A stretch of DNA of 64,000 nt from Catelliglobosispora koreensis DSM 44566 (GTDB taxonomy: Bacteria > Actinomycetota > Actinomycetes > Mycobacteriales > Micromonosporaceae): positions 109,766 through 173,765 of the forward strand of contig NZ_KB903255.1 in the NCBI RefSeq assembly GCF_000379685.1, read 5' to 3'. Shown here piece by piece: positions 8,810 through 17,991 of the stretch (position 1 is its first letter; every line of letters begins with the position of its first letter). The position numbers and the translations under genes were made by a program. Below the pieces are notes generated by a model. It made no database searches and was not told where the DNA came from. It was given only the letters and a program-made list of their open reading frames with translations.

Positions 8810-10003
8810 ATGAAGAAGGCGTCTCTCGCCGGACTGGTGATGGTCCTGACTTTCACTCCGGCGGGCGCGGCAATCGCCGCCGAGCCGCCCCTTGCCACTT
8901 GCGGTGTCAGCTCCGCCCAGGTGTCCACCTTGGATGGTGCCGACGCCGCGGCTAGTTCGCTCAACGCTTCCGTGCAGCGGCGCGTAGAGGAAGTCACTGG
9001 CCGTGCGAGCGCTGTCAAGGAACGCATCGCCGATCAGCTTCGCCGCGGTGTCATCGCAACGACCTCCGATGGAGCGAGCGTCACGGTGGTCACGACACCG
9101 GAATTCAAGCGCGACAAGGAACTGTCGGCTCCCAACGTCTACGTGGAGACAGGCTGTTTCACCGGCGCTGAACTCATCGAGGCCGACGATATCTTGTTCG
9201 CGCGCTCCTGGCACCCGGACGCAGCGAAAGCCGCCTTTAGCTATTCCTTGCGCGCCAATGACTCCCGCTATCACATCTCGTTTGACGCCCGGTATCCCGA
9301 AGCCGGTAAGGCCCTTGCTGATCTGCTCGGTAAGCGGGCCGTGATCACCCTGGCCGACAATCACCGCACCGGCCGGCTCGACGACGGGCGGCTGCACTTC
9401 GGCGGCTCCGGCATCCGTGACGGCAGTCAAAGCAGCAATACGTGCACAGCGGGCTTTATCTTTTACCGCCCCACCGACGGGCTGCGCGGCGGATTCACCG
9501 CCGGGCACTGTTTCTCCAACGGGCGGCCGATCTACTCCGGTCCCAAGTACTGGGGACACACGTTCGGCAAGAACAACTTTCCCGCGTACGACATGATCGC
9601 TGTCGCGGGAGACGCCAACGCCTACACCAACGTCATTCACACCGACTCGTGCTGCCCGGTCAAGCGGACCGTCGTCGGCAACGACCCGGCCTGGGTCGGG
9701 CAGTCGGTTTGCTTCAGCGGCATGACGACGCGGGCGATCTGCAGCATCTCGGTGACGTCGACGAACGGCACGTTCTGCGACTCCTACGGCTGCACGCCAG
9801 GGCTGATTGAGGCGATTCGCGGTGGCGGCGTCCTTTATCGCACAGGAGACTCGGGCGCACCGATCTACACCAGGTCAGGATCCAACAACGCCCTCGCCGT
9901 GGGCATGCTGATCGCGGCCGCGGGCAACAACACCATCGGCTATGGGGAGCACCTGTCGTCGATCACTTCGCACCTTGGTGTATCTCTACTGACGTGGTCA
10001 TGA
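8810..10003 (+). CDS. Secreted chymotrypsin-fold (S1) serine protease
   Basis: A 397-residue exported serine protease. A signal peptide occupies about residues 1-24 (AIAA). A pro-like region to about residue 200 precedes the catalytic domain. The triad is visible as His233 in TAGHC, Asp261 in AYDMIAV and Ser348 in GDSGAP, in the order of the chymotrypsin/streptogrisin clan. Several Cys pairs, including an unusual SCCP near residue 282, suggest disulfides. The ATG at 8810 is chosen because GGAGG lies 6 bases upstream and the start opens a signal peptide. It overlaps the next lipoprotein gene by 4 bases. Confidence 0.9.
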   Translation: MKKASLAGLVMVLTFTPAGAAIAAEPPLATCGVSSAQVSTLDGADAAASSLNASVQRRVEEVTGRASAVKERIADQLRRGVIATTSDGASVTVVTTPEFKRDKELSAPNVYVETGCFTGAELIEADDILFARSWHPDAAKAAFSYSLRANDSRYHISFDARYPEAGKALADLLGKRAVITLADNHRTGRLDDGRLHFGGSGIRDGSQSSNTCTAGFIFYRPTDGLRGGFTAGHCFSNGRPIYSGPKYWGHTFGKNNFPAYDMIAVAGDANAYTNVIHTDSCCPVKRTVVGNDPAWVGQSVCFSGMTTRAICSISVTSTNGTFCDSYGCTPGLIEAIRGGGVLYRTGDSGAPIYTRSGSNNALAVGMLIAAAGNNTIGYGEHLSSITSHLGVSLLTWS

Positions 10004-10692
10004 GAGGTTTCGCTTTTCTTGTTGCCATCGGTCTTCTGGCGTCATGCGCGCCGGCACCGGTGGCAACGCCGTCTGCGCCGTCCGTTTCACCGGCCGCGGT
10101 GTCCGACGCCGTTGTTCCGCCGTTGCTGAACCTCACACCTGAGCAGGTCGATCTCACCGCCGCCAAGGCCGGGCTGGTGCCGATCCTGCACTACGAACCG
10201 GCACTGCTGACCGAGGTCGGGCTGGTGGCCGCGGTCGACCCAGCCGTTGGCACCCGGCTGCCGAGCGGCAGCGTCGTCACGGTGACCGTCGCGGGTAACC
10301 ACGGTCCGTCCCTTCAGGACTATGCGACGGCCCATCGCGAGATGTTCATCGGCATCGGGGCAGACCAGAACGGCGTCCTGATCGTCGGGGTGCACACGTC
10401 GGCAGACATGAGCAGCCTGCTTGCCAAGATCACCACGCTGGTGCACGGAAAGTCGTACCGGATTCAGCAGTGCACGCGGTCGTGGGCAGACCTACAGCGC
10501 GTTCAGCTGGAGCTGGGCCGGCGCGACTTCAGCCCTGACGCGGCGTCGCTGAGCTTCGCCACCGCGATCGATCCGCTCGCGTGCGCGGTCCGGCTGACGG
10601 CAGACCTGCCGGAGGCCGTCATCGCCACGCTGACCGCCCGTTATCAGGGCGCGCTGGTAATCCAGAAGGGATCCGGAACCCGGGGCGGGTAG
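10000..10692 (+). CDS. PASTA-like lipoprotein
   Basis: A 230-residue predicted lipoprotein. The signal sequence ends in LLASC, placing lipidated Cys16, and an Ala/Pro/Ser spacer follows. Residues about 40-97 resemble a PASTA domain: VPPLLNLTPEQVD, an AAKAGLVP turn, then GTRLPSGSVVTVTVA. The C-terminal half has no family I recognise. The ATG overlaps the protease stop (ATGA), so the two secreted products are probably made together. A cell-surface binding role is an inference only. Confidence 0.7.
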   Translation: MRGFAFLVAIGLLASCAPAPVATPSAPSVSPAAVSDAVVPPLLNLTPEQVDLTAAKAGLVPILHYEPALLTEVGLVAAVDPAVGTRLPSGSVVTVTVAGNHGPSLQDYATAHREMFIGIGADQNGVLIVGVHTSADMSSLLAKITTLVHGKSYRIQQCTRSWADLQRVQLELGRRDFSPDAASLSFATAIDPLACAVRLTADLPEAVIATLTARYQGALVIQKGSGTRGG

Positions 10693-10701
10693 TCTCGCGG
10701 C

Positions 10702-11412
10702 GTGGAGCGAGTGGGTGTGCAGTCACGGGCGGCCGGACCCCGGACCGCCGTCATCTGGGCGGTTTTGCGTGCTGAGCTGGCCGCTCAAGGCCGGGCCGGG
10801 CTGACCATAGTCGACGTTGGCGGGGGCACGGGCGGTTTTGCCGTCCCGCTGGCCGAAGCCGGGCATACCGTGACAGTGGTCGATCCCAGCCCCGACGCTC
10901 TGGCGGCTTTGCTCCGCCGCGCCGCCGACGCCGGCGTCGACAGCCGGGTCAAGGGATTGCAAGGCGACGCTGACTCGCTCGCCGATCTGGTGCCGGAGGA
11001 CAGTGCCGATCTCGTGCTGTGTCACGCGGTGCTCGAAGTCGTTGACGATCCGGGCACGGTGGCTTCGGCGCTGGCCCGCACGTTGCGGCCCGGCGGGGCG
11101 GCCAGCGTGCTCGTGGGCAACCGCGCCGCGGCCGTGCTGTCACGGGCCATCGGCGGGCAGTTCAAGGCGGCACAGGAGCTCCTGGCGGGCGGGGGACGGC
11201 GGTTCTTCACCGCTGACGAGGCCAGTGCCTTGCTCGGCCAGGCGGGCCTGACGACCGAGAAGATCCACGGCGTACGCGTTGTGGCCGACCTGGTTCCCGG
11301 TGTCGTCGCTGACAACGACCCCGAGGCACTGACCGCGTTCGAGCTGGCGACCGCGGCGCTGGCGCCCTATCGGGACGTGGCCACGCAGCTGCACCTGCTG
11401 GCGCGCAGGTGA
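10702..11412 (+). CDS. Class I SAM-dependent methyltransferase
   Basis: A 236-residue Rossmann-type methyltransferase. Motif I is VDVGGGTGGFA near residues 37-47, the acidic end of strand 2 is VVDPSP, and motif IV/post-IV is LVLCHAVLEVVDDP. The layout resembles the SmtA/UbiE group. It is coupled by a GTGA overlap to the phosphodiesterase gene. The methyl acceptor is unknown. Confidence 0.85.
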   Translation: MERVGVQSRAAGPRTAVIWAVLRAELAAQGRAGLTIVDVGGGTGGFAVPLAEAGHTVTVVDPSPDALAALLRRAADAGVDSRVKGLQGDADSLADLVPEDSADLVLCHAVLEVVDDPGTVASALARTLRPGGAASVLVGNRAAAVLSRAIGGQFKAAQELLAGGGRRFFTADEASALLGQAGLTTEKIHGVRVVADLVPGVVADNDPEALTAFELATAALAPYRDVATQLHLLARR

Positions 11413-12530
11413 ACTTCCCGGGCACGGTCACCGGCGACCTCGCCGCCGTGTTGCCCGGGTGCCTGACTGCTCTCGGGATGCGGGGCCTGTCCGATCCGCT
11501 GGGCATCGCGCGGGACCTCGATGGAGTAAACCGGGTGGCCGTGCTGCTCGTCGACGGCATGGGCTGGGCTCAGGTCGCCGCCATGGCGCCGGTCGCGCCG
11601 ATCCTCAGTGGACTGCCACGCCGTCGCATCGAGGCGGGATTCCCTTCCACCACACCGACTTCGCTGGTGTCCCTGGCGACCGGGTCGCTGCCGGGAGCGC
11701 ACGGGGTGCTGGGGTTCACGGTGCGCATACCTGGTACCAGAAAAGTGCTGAACCATGTCTTGTGGCGCGACTCGCCGCAGCCTAAAGCGTGGCAGCCGGT
11801 GGCGCCGTTGTATGTCGCGGCCTCGGCCAGTGGGATCCCCGTGACGGTGGTGAACCGGCCCGAGTATGTGGGCACGGGGCTGACGAAGGTCACGTCGCGG
11901 GGCGCGGTCTATCAGCCGGCGTCGGGAGTGGACGAAGTCGCGACCCGGATGCTCACCGCATTGCGGGACAAGCCAGGGCTGGTCTACGGCTATCACCCCG
12001 ACCTGGACAAAGCCGGGCACATGTATGGCCTGGACACAGCGGAGTGGTATGTCGCGGCGTCCGATGTGGAGCGCCTGATCTACCGGCTCGTGACGGAGCT
12101 GCCGCAAGACGCGGCGCTGGTCGTCACGGCCGATCACGGTCAGCTGGACGTTCCGTCAGATCACCGCTACGACATCGACACCGACCCGGGCCTGTCCGCT
12201 GGCGTCGAGGTCTTCGCCGGAGAGCCGCGATTGCGTTACCTGCACACGACTCCCGGCGCCGCCGACGACGTCGTGGCCGCCTGGCGTGCGATCACCGGGC
12301 CAAACACGACCGTGGCCACCCGTGATGAGGTCATAGACTCCGGCTGCTTCGGGCCGTTTGACCCCAAGTTCGCCGGGCGCATCGGTGACGTGGTCGTCTT
12401 GTGCCGCAACGACTGGGCCGTGCTGGCCTCGCAACGTGAGCACGTGTCCGTCTCGGCGCTGGTGGCCATGCATGGCGGGGTCGAGCCGGACGAGCGCGAG
12501 ATTCCGCTCATTGTCGTACGCGGGCAGTAG
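11409..12530 (+). CDS. Alkaline-phosphatase-superfamily phosphodiesterase
   Basis: A 373-residue member of the nucleotide pyrophosphatase/phosphodiesterase group of the alkaline phosphatase superfamily. Metal-site motifs are visible: VLLVDGMGW near residue 45, the nucleophile Thr region FPSTTPTS near residue 78, YHPDLDKAGH near residue 198 and VTADHGQ near residue 240. No signal peptide is evident, so a cytoplasmic place is likely. It lies between a methyltransferase and dinB. The physiological substrate is not clear. Confidence 0.87.
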   Translation: MNFPGTVTGDLAAVLPGCLTALGMRGLSDPLGIARDLDGVNRVAVLLVDGMGWAQVAAMAPVAPILSGLPRRRIEAGFPSTTPTSLVSLATGSLPGAHGVLGFTVRIPGTRKVLNHVLWRDSPQPKAWQPVAPLYVAASASGIPVTVVNRPEYVGTGLTKVTSRGAVYQPASGVDEVATRMLTALRDKPGLVYGYHPDLDKAGHMYGLDTAEWYVAASDVERLIYRLVTELPQDAALVVTADHGQLDVPSDHRYDIDTDPGLSAGVEVFAGEPRLRYLHTTPGAADDVVAAWRAITGPNTTVATRDEVIDSGCFGPFDPKFAGRIGDVVVLCRNDWAVLASQREHVSVSALVAMHGGVEPDEREIPLIVVRGQ

Positions 12531-12539
12531 CCTGCGGAC

Positions 12540-13745
12540 ATGGCGGACGACGCGGGCTGCACGATCCTGCACGTCGACATGGATGCGTTTTACGCGTCGG
12601 TCGAGGTGCGGCGTCGTCCTGAGCTGCGCGGAAAGCCCGTGGTCGTGGGCGGGGCCGGCCCACGCGGTGTCGTCTCGTCAGCCAGTTATGAGGCACGCAA
12701 GTTCGGCATCCGCAGTGCCATGCCCGGTGCGCAGGCCAGGGCCAAGTGCCCACATGCGATCTTCCTGCCGGTCGACATGCGTGAATACGCCCAGGCCTCC
12801 CGCTCGGTCATGGCCATCTTCCGCGATGTCACGCCGCTGGTCGAGCCGTTGTCCGTGGACGAGGCCTTCCTCGATGTCGCTGGGGCACAACGGCTTTTTG
12901 GGTCACCGGCCGAGATTGGCGCCCACATCCGGCGGCGCATGACCCAAGAACTGCGGCTGACCTGCTCGATTGGCGTGGCTCCCAACAAGTTTCTCGCCAA
13001 GCTGGGCTCAACGCGCGCCAAGCCAGACGGCATGCTGGTCATCCCGGCCGCCAAGACCCTCGAATTCCTGCACCCCCTGCCGATCTCGGCACTGTGGGGC
13101 GTCGGTGAGCGGACGGCGGAGACGTTGCGCCGCTTGGGTTTGAGCACGATCGGCGATGTCGCCGCGGCCCCGATCGGCATGCTGCGTGGCGCGGTCGGCC
13201 AGGCTCTCGCGGCGCACCTGCATGAGCTGTCCTGGGCCCGGGATTCGCGTCGGGTCAGCACCGAGCGGGTGGAAAAGTCCATCGGCACGGAAACCACGTT
13301 CGACGTGGATGTAGATGACGTTTCGCGGCTGCGCCGCACCCTGCTGGCCCTAGCGCAGGAGGTCGCGGTCCGGGCGCGTTCAGCGCGCATGTCCGGGCGG
13401 ACGATCGCGGTGAAGGTGCGGTTTGGCGACTTCCGCACGATCTCCCGCTCGCGGACTCTTCCCGGCCCGACGGACGTGGCGCACGAGATCTTTCAGGTCG
13501 CCTGGGAGCTGTTTGAGCCCGCCCGGGGTGGCGAGAAGATCCGCCTGGCCGGGGTCCGGCTGGAAAATCTCGTGACGACAGGCACGCGCCAGCCCGTCCT
13601 GGGCGAGCCCGAGCACAGCTGGCGGGACGCTGAGCTGGCCACAGACGCTGTGACGGCCAAGTTTGGCAAGGGCGTCGTGGGTCCGGCGAGTCTCGTGCGG
13701 CGGCGCCCGCCAGATGAGCTTTCGAACCGGCGTGCGCCCTCGTAG
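12540..13745 (+). CDS. dinB: DNA polymerase IV (Y-family)
   Basis: A 401-residue Y-family translesion polymerase. Catalytic motifs are HVDMDAFYASVE (Asp13) and SVDEAFLDV (Asp107, Glu108). The helix-hairpin-helix thumb region has the motif LWGVGERTAETLRRLG, and a little-finger domain follows. The length is usual for DinB, and the ATG start gives the canonical N-terminus. No beta-clamp peptide was assigned at the C-terminus. No LexA box was identified upstream. Confidence 0.94.
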   Translation: MADDAGCTILHVDMDAFYASVEVRRRPELRGKPVVVGGAGPRGVVSSASYEARKFGIRSAMPGAQARAKCPHAIFLPVDMREYAQASRSVMAIFRDVTPLVEPLSVDEAFLDVAGAQRLFGSPAEIGAHIRRRMTQELRLTCSIGVAPNKFLAKLGSTRAKPDGMLVIPAAKTLEFLHPLPISALWGVGERTAETLRRLGLSTIGDVAAAPIGMLRGAVGQALAAHLHELSWARDSRRVSTERVEKSIGTETTFDVDVDDVSRLRRTLLALAQEVAVRARSARMSGRTIAVKVRFGDFRTISRSRTLPGPTDVAHEIFQVAWELFEPARGGEKIRLAGVRLENLVTTGTRQPVLGEPEHSWRDAELATDAVTAKFGKGVVGPASLVRRRPPDELSNRRAPS

Positions 13746-13790
13746 ACTGAACGCATATCCGTCTTGTAGTTCTGCCGGGGAGGGGGTGCC

Positions 13791-14180
13791 GTGCCGCTAT
13801 CTGAGCACGAACAGCGGTTGTTCGAGCAGATCGAACGCTCGCTGTCGGAGGACCCTAAGTTCGCCTCGGCGGTGCGCCATAGCGATCCCAAGTTCCACGC
13901 TCGGCGCCGGCTGGTGATTGCCGGTGTGGTGATCGTGCTGGGGCTTGCACTAGTCGTCTATGGGACCGTCGGCCGCAACACGTGGCTCGGCGTCGCTGGT
14001 TTCGTCGTGATGCTGGTTGCCGCTGCGCTAGGCATGCTCGCACAGAAACGCGCCGCCGCACCGGCGGCCAAGGGCCAGCTGCGTTCGGTCGGGGGCACCG
14101 CGACCCGGCGCACGCGCAAGGGCCTGGGCATCATCGATCGTTTGGAAGCTCGCTGGCGCGACCGCGGCGACTACTACTAG
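13791..14180 (+). CDS. DUF3040 membrane protein
   Basis: A 129-residue actinobacterial protein of the DUF3040 type. The N-terminus PLSEHEQRLFEQIE and LSEDPKFAS is diagnostic. Two hydrophobic segments at about residues 42-62 and 66-86 span the membrane, followed by a basic tail. Function is unknown. The GTG is preceded by a purine-rich GGGGAGGGGG stretch. The gene ends 64 bases from the convergent transglutaminase gene. Confidence 0.9.
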   Translation: MPLSEHEQRLFEQIERSLSEDPKFASAVRHSDPKFHARRRLVIAGVVIVLGLALVVYGTVGRNTWLGVAGFVVMLVAAALGMLAQKRAAAPAAKGQLRSVGGTATRRTRKGLGIIDRLEARWRDRGDYY

Positions 14181-14197
14181 ACGCTCAGCAAACGAAA

Positions 14198-14227
14198 CGG
14201 GGCCGCTCCCTCAAGGGAGCGGCCCCG
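14198..14227. terminator. Bidirectional terminator
   Basis: A perfect 13-base stem (14198-14210 with 14215-14227, core GGGGCCGCTCCC) closes a TCAA tetraloop between two convergent genes. It can serve the DUF3040 transcript and the minus-strand transglutaminase transcript. Confidence 0.88.
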
Positions 14228-14244
14228 CCCTGCTTTCAGCTGCC

Positions 14245-16690
14245 TTAGCGGGTGGCCCGCCTCAGCCGCAGCGGCCGGGTGAGCCGCCGCATGAGGTAAC
14301 CCGCCTCGGTGAACTTCGCCGAGACCCGAGCGGTCGCGTTCGTGACCGCCGCGCGCCAGCGCTGGGTCACCGATGGCGGCAGGATCACGGCCACGAAGCG
14401 TACCCACCGGGTCGCGTTTCCAGCCAGGATCTTGCGAACCACCTGCACCGCGCTCATCAAGCCGTCACTGGCCGCAGGGGACAAGGCGTAGCGCGCCCTC
14501 TCCTCGGCATGGCTGAGCCGGCGCACCTGCTCGGCCGCGGATGGAGGCAGACTCTCCACTTTGATCAGCCGCTCGGCTGTCCCGCGCGGGGTCTCCGAAA
14601 CATCGATGAGGACGCGGTAGTCGGTCATCGTGTCGAGGAGTTCGTCCCACGCGTCGTGGGCTTGCCGCCGGGCGGCGTCAGGATCGGCGACCGCCACAAT
14701 GGACATAGCTGGGTCTCCGGTGACGTCCTGCACCACTACGCTGCCTTGGCCCCGATGCCGCCGTCGCCGCAAAGCGTTGCGGCGCATGGCCGGCACGAAG
14801 AACGCGATGATCAGTGCCGCTCCCGCACCGATGCTCCACCACATCCACGGCGGCGTTGACTGCTCGATGGCGGACACGCCCGGGTCGCCGTCTTCAGGAT
14901 CAGCCCCGTTGTCGCCCTCCGGCGTGCGGCCCGCGATCGGATCCTCGTTCGGATTCGCCGAGGGGTCCGCTGACGGGTCGGTCGGTGCTGGAGCATCCGG
15001 GTCCGGTGCCCAGGCCGGGTTGACCGCTCCGGCCACTGACGAACTTGGCGTGGCGTCAAACGGAATCCAGCCGTAGCCCTCGAAGTAGACCTCGGTCCAC
15101 GCGTGCAGGTTGTGGTTGGTCAGCACGTAGGTGCCGTTGGTGTTGTAGTTGCTGCCCTTCGTGAACCCGAAGGCGACCCGTGCCGGGATCCCGGCCTGGC
15201 GAACCATCCACGCTAGAGCCGCCGCGTACTGCTGGCAGAAGCCCTTCTTGCCGGTGAGGAAATCGGTGATCCGGTCGCCCGTGGTGCCCTGCGGCACCGA
15301 CAGGTCATAGGAGAAGCCGTTCTTCGTGGAGAAGTAGTCGTAAAGAGAGCGCACCTTGTCGTAAACCGTTGGCTTGCCCTCGGTAAGGGTCGCCACGAGG
15401 TTGCGGACAGTGGTGTTCTCGGGGACAGCCGTGAAGTTCTTCTGGTTAATGTTGTTGGGCGACAACGGTTTCGCTTTGCGCAGCACCTCCGGAGTGAACT
15501 CCAGGTGCACGAACTCGAACTCGTATTTCACGCCGCCCGAACGAGACCGCTGCGAGAAGATGATCTGCTGATCCGCGTCGTAGCTCCACGTCGCGTTCAG
15601 TCCCTTGGTCGTCAGTGGACCGGGATAAACCGGCACCATGGGCATGTCGAAGTTCTTGTCCACTTCGACGCTGGCCGAGTAGCGCTGGCCGCTGACGCCT
15701 TCCATGTCCATCCCGGCTGGGCGTTGCAGATCGTTGCCCACCGGCCTTCCCGCCGGAGCCCGGTGCCGGAAACCGTTGATGTTGACGTCATCGGCGACCC
15801 CGAAGCGGGCGTAAAGCGGTGACGGGTCGTTGGTCTTGATCGTCACGAGCGGCTTGATTTCCGTGTTGTTGAGCTGCCCGTGCAGGTAGGCCGCCAGGTC
15901 GACCGATCCGCCCGCTCCTGCCTTGCCGGAGTTGGGCCCGCCCTGGCCACCGCTGGTCATCTGAGTGAAGAAGCCCTCGGTCATGCCAGGGATGAACATC
16001 GGCACCAAGACCGCGATGAGGACCGTCGTGACGGCGAGCCGCCGGCCGGTCGCTGAAAGCGGGGACGGCTCCCACAAGTCGACGCCGCGGCCGTCTCCGG
16101 TGAACCGGCGGCCGAAGCGGCGTACCTTGTCGACGTTGTCGGTCACGAGGAGCCACAGGAACCCCAGTGCGCCAACGATGAAGGGCAGGAACGAGGTCGA
16201 CTCGACGTAAACGGCGACTGGAACCGAGTAGATCGCGAGCATGGGCAGCCCAGCCAGGGCTGGGCTGCCGGAGCCCCGCAGCGAAGATGTCGACGATGAC
16301 GGCGACGACACCGATGCCGAGCGAGGTGATGAACAGCAAGCTCGCGTAATCCCCGGCCGGTGGGGAAGCGGTCTGGATCTCCGGGCCCGCCGCGGCGAGC
16401 AAAGTGGACCAGTGCTCAAACGTTTCCGGTCCGGGAATCAGGCCGATGATGCCGGTTCCGTTGCCGTGCAACATGGTTAGGCCAACGAGCAGGGCACCCA
16501 CCATCGCGGCGATCTGTGCCCACAACCGGCCACGCATGCTGCGTACGCCGAAGGCGGCCCCAGCGATCAGGCCCACCAGGAAGACGGCGTGTACTAGCCA
16601 CTTGTAGCTGGCGAAGATAGACCCGATCGGCGCGGAGGCCAGGAGGGTCGCGCCCGCGGCCACGAGCGTGAGCTGACGGCGGGAGGTCAT
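14245..16690 (-). pseudogene. DUF3488/transglutaminase/DUF4129 membrane protein, frameshifted
   Basis: This is the membrane transglutaminase-like protein usually found next to MoxR and DUF58 genes. The N-terminal hydrophobic part reads from the ATG at 16690 as far as FAAGLR, then leaves frame. The rest, from SPALAGLPM onward, continues in another frame to 14245 without a stop. One extra base near 16268-16274 explains the break. The core has the Cys motif KGFCQQYAAALAW, the His motif HNLHAWTEVYF and an Asp in PFDATP. A late membrane segment and a DUF4129-like tail follow. The repaired product would be about 815 residues, as expected. It may be a real frameshift or a sequencing error at the palindrome 16244-16269. 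Confidence 0.82.
16244..16269. repeat. Perfect 12-base-arm palindrome at the frameshift
   Basis: GGCAGCCCAGCC and its exact complement GGCTGGGCTGCC are separated by only two bases. In the minus-strand message this forms a very stable GC hairpin, ending a few bases from where the transglutaminase reading frame shifts. Such structures favour polymerase slippage and sequencing compression. Confidence 0.85.
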
Positions 16691-17988
16691 CGGTTGCCTC
16701 CAATCGAGACAGTCTCAGCCATCGCGGCCCGCAGGGCGTGACCCTGATGTCCGCGGGCGGCCTGCGGCCACAGTGAGGCGAAGCGGTCGCCGTGCTTCAC
16801 GCCCACGACACGCCAGCCGGCCTGCAACATGGCCAGGTTCGCGGCGACGTGTTCCTTGTCGGCCTCGGCGCGCGCTGGTGCGGCGAGGTTGAGCCAGCTC
16901 TGGGTGTCCATGGCGAAGGCGATGCAGATCGTTCCGGCGGTCCGCAAAGCGGCGAGCTGACGTGCCTCGGGCACGGACAGCAAACCCGTCACCGCGATGA
17001 TCAGGCCGCCATCGGAGCGCCGCCGCACCTGCTCAAGCAGGGTTTGGATGTCGCCCCGGGTGGAGGTCTTGACCTCCGCCAGGTGATCCAGGATCAGGCC
17101 GTCACCGGAGATCTCGGTCGCGTCCAGGTCGGCGCCCGCCTCGGTCACCAGACGCAGCCGGTATCCGGCCTGTCGCAAGTGGACAGAGATGCTCGCGATC
17201 GCCGAGACGGCCCACTCGAAGCTACCGGTCGGTCCCTCGCCACGGTGGCCCATGGTTCGCGTGTCGAGAACCACGGTCGCCCGGCTCTCCCATGGCTGCT
17301 CCTCGCGGCGCACCATCAGCTCACCCACGCGTGCGGTCGAGCGCCAGTGCACACGACGCAGATCGTCCCCGCGACGGTATTCACGGGTCGCCGCGTCGTC
17401 TTCACCGTGCACCGCGACGGACCGCGCCCGGCTGTCGCCGGTTCCCGCGTATTCGCCTGCCAGGCGCACCAGTTGCAACGGGGTGACCTGGGGGATGACG
17501 GTCAGTTTGTCGGAGCTGGGGAACGAGCGCGTCATTTCGCACAGCCCGAACGGGTCGGTCATCCGCAAGGTGAGCGGGCCTACTTCGTAGCGGCCGCGCA
17601 GTTCGGCCCGAACGGTATAGGCGACCGACGATGCCTGCTGCGGGCCGAGCCGGTCCAGCACCAGGCGGGGACGGCTGCCCAGGGCATAGGGCAGTTTGTC
17701 CTCCATGAGCAGCGTGCCGGTGGGCAAGCGCGAGATGTTCTGCAACCGCAGCAGCACCCGGGCGTTGCCGCCAGCCTGCACCCGGTAGGGGTCGAGGCTG
17801 CGGGTGCACGCCAGCCGGTACTTGGAGCGGCCCACGTAGGCGGCGGCAAGCAACGGCAGCAGGAGCAAGAGCACGGCCACCCGTAACAGGTCCTTCTCAC
17901 CCAGGATCAGCGCCGAGATCGTCGCCGCCACTCCAGCGGCCAGGAAACTTCGGCCCCGGGTGGTCAATCCACGCAATGCTTCACGCAT
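16687..17988 (-). CDS. DUF58 domain protein
   Basis: A 433-residue protein with two N-terminal hydrophobic segments (about residues 12-30 and 33-50) and a C-terminal DUF58 domain marked by VHWRSTARVGELMVRREEQ near residue 210. The domain is related to von Willebrand A folds. It is coupled to the downstream transglutaminase gene (ATGA) and lies 3 bases after moxR. MoxR-DUF58-transglutaminase sets are widespread, and their exact role, probably envelope-related protein maturation, is unproven. Confidence 0.9.
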   Translation of the reverse strand: MREALRGLTTRGRSFLAAGVAATISALILGEKDLLRVAVLLLLLPLLAAAYVGRSKYRLACTRSLDPYRVQAGGNARVLLRLQNISRLPTGTLLMEDKLPYALGSRPRLVLDRLGPQQASSVAYTVRAELRGRYEVGPLTLRMTDPFGLCEMTRSFPSSDKLTVIPQVTPLQLVRLAGEYAGTGDSRARSVAVHGEDDAATREYRRGDDLRRVHWRSTARVGELMVRREEQPWESRATVVLDTRTMGHRGEGPTGSFEWAVSAIASISVHLRQAGYRLRLVTEAGADLDATEISGDGLILDHLAEVKTSTRGDIQTLLEQVRRRSDGGLIIAVTGLLSVPEARQLAALRTAGTICIAFAMDTQSWLNLAAPARAEADKEHVAANLAMLQAGWRVVGVKHGDRFASLWPQAARGHQGHALRAAMAETVSIGGNR

Positions 17989-17991
17989 GAG

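Noticed and set aside
15788..16690. A separate 300-residue gene upstream of the transglutaminase
   Set aside because: Only its first 140 residues look like protein of this family. The rest is out-of-frame transglutaminase sequence, so it is the 5' part of the frameshifted gene.
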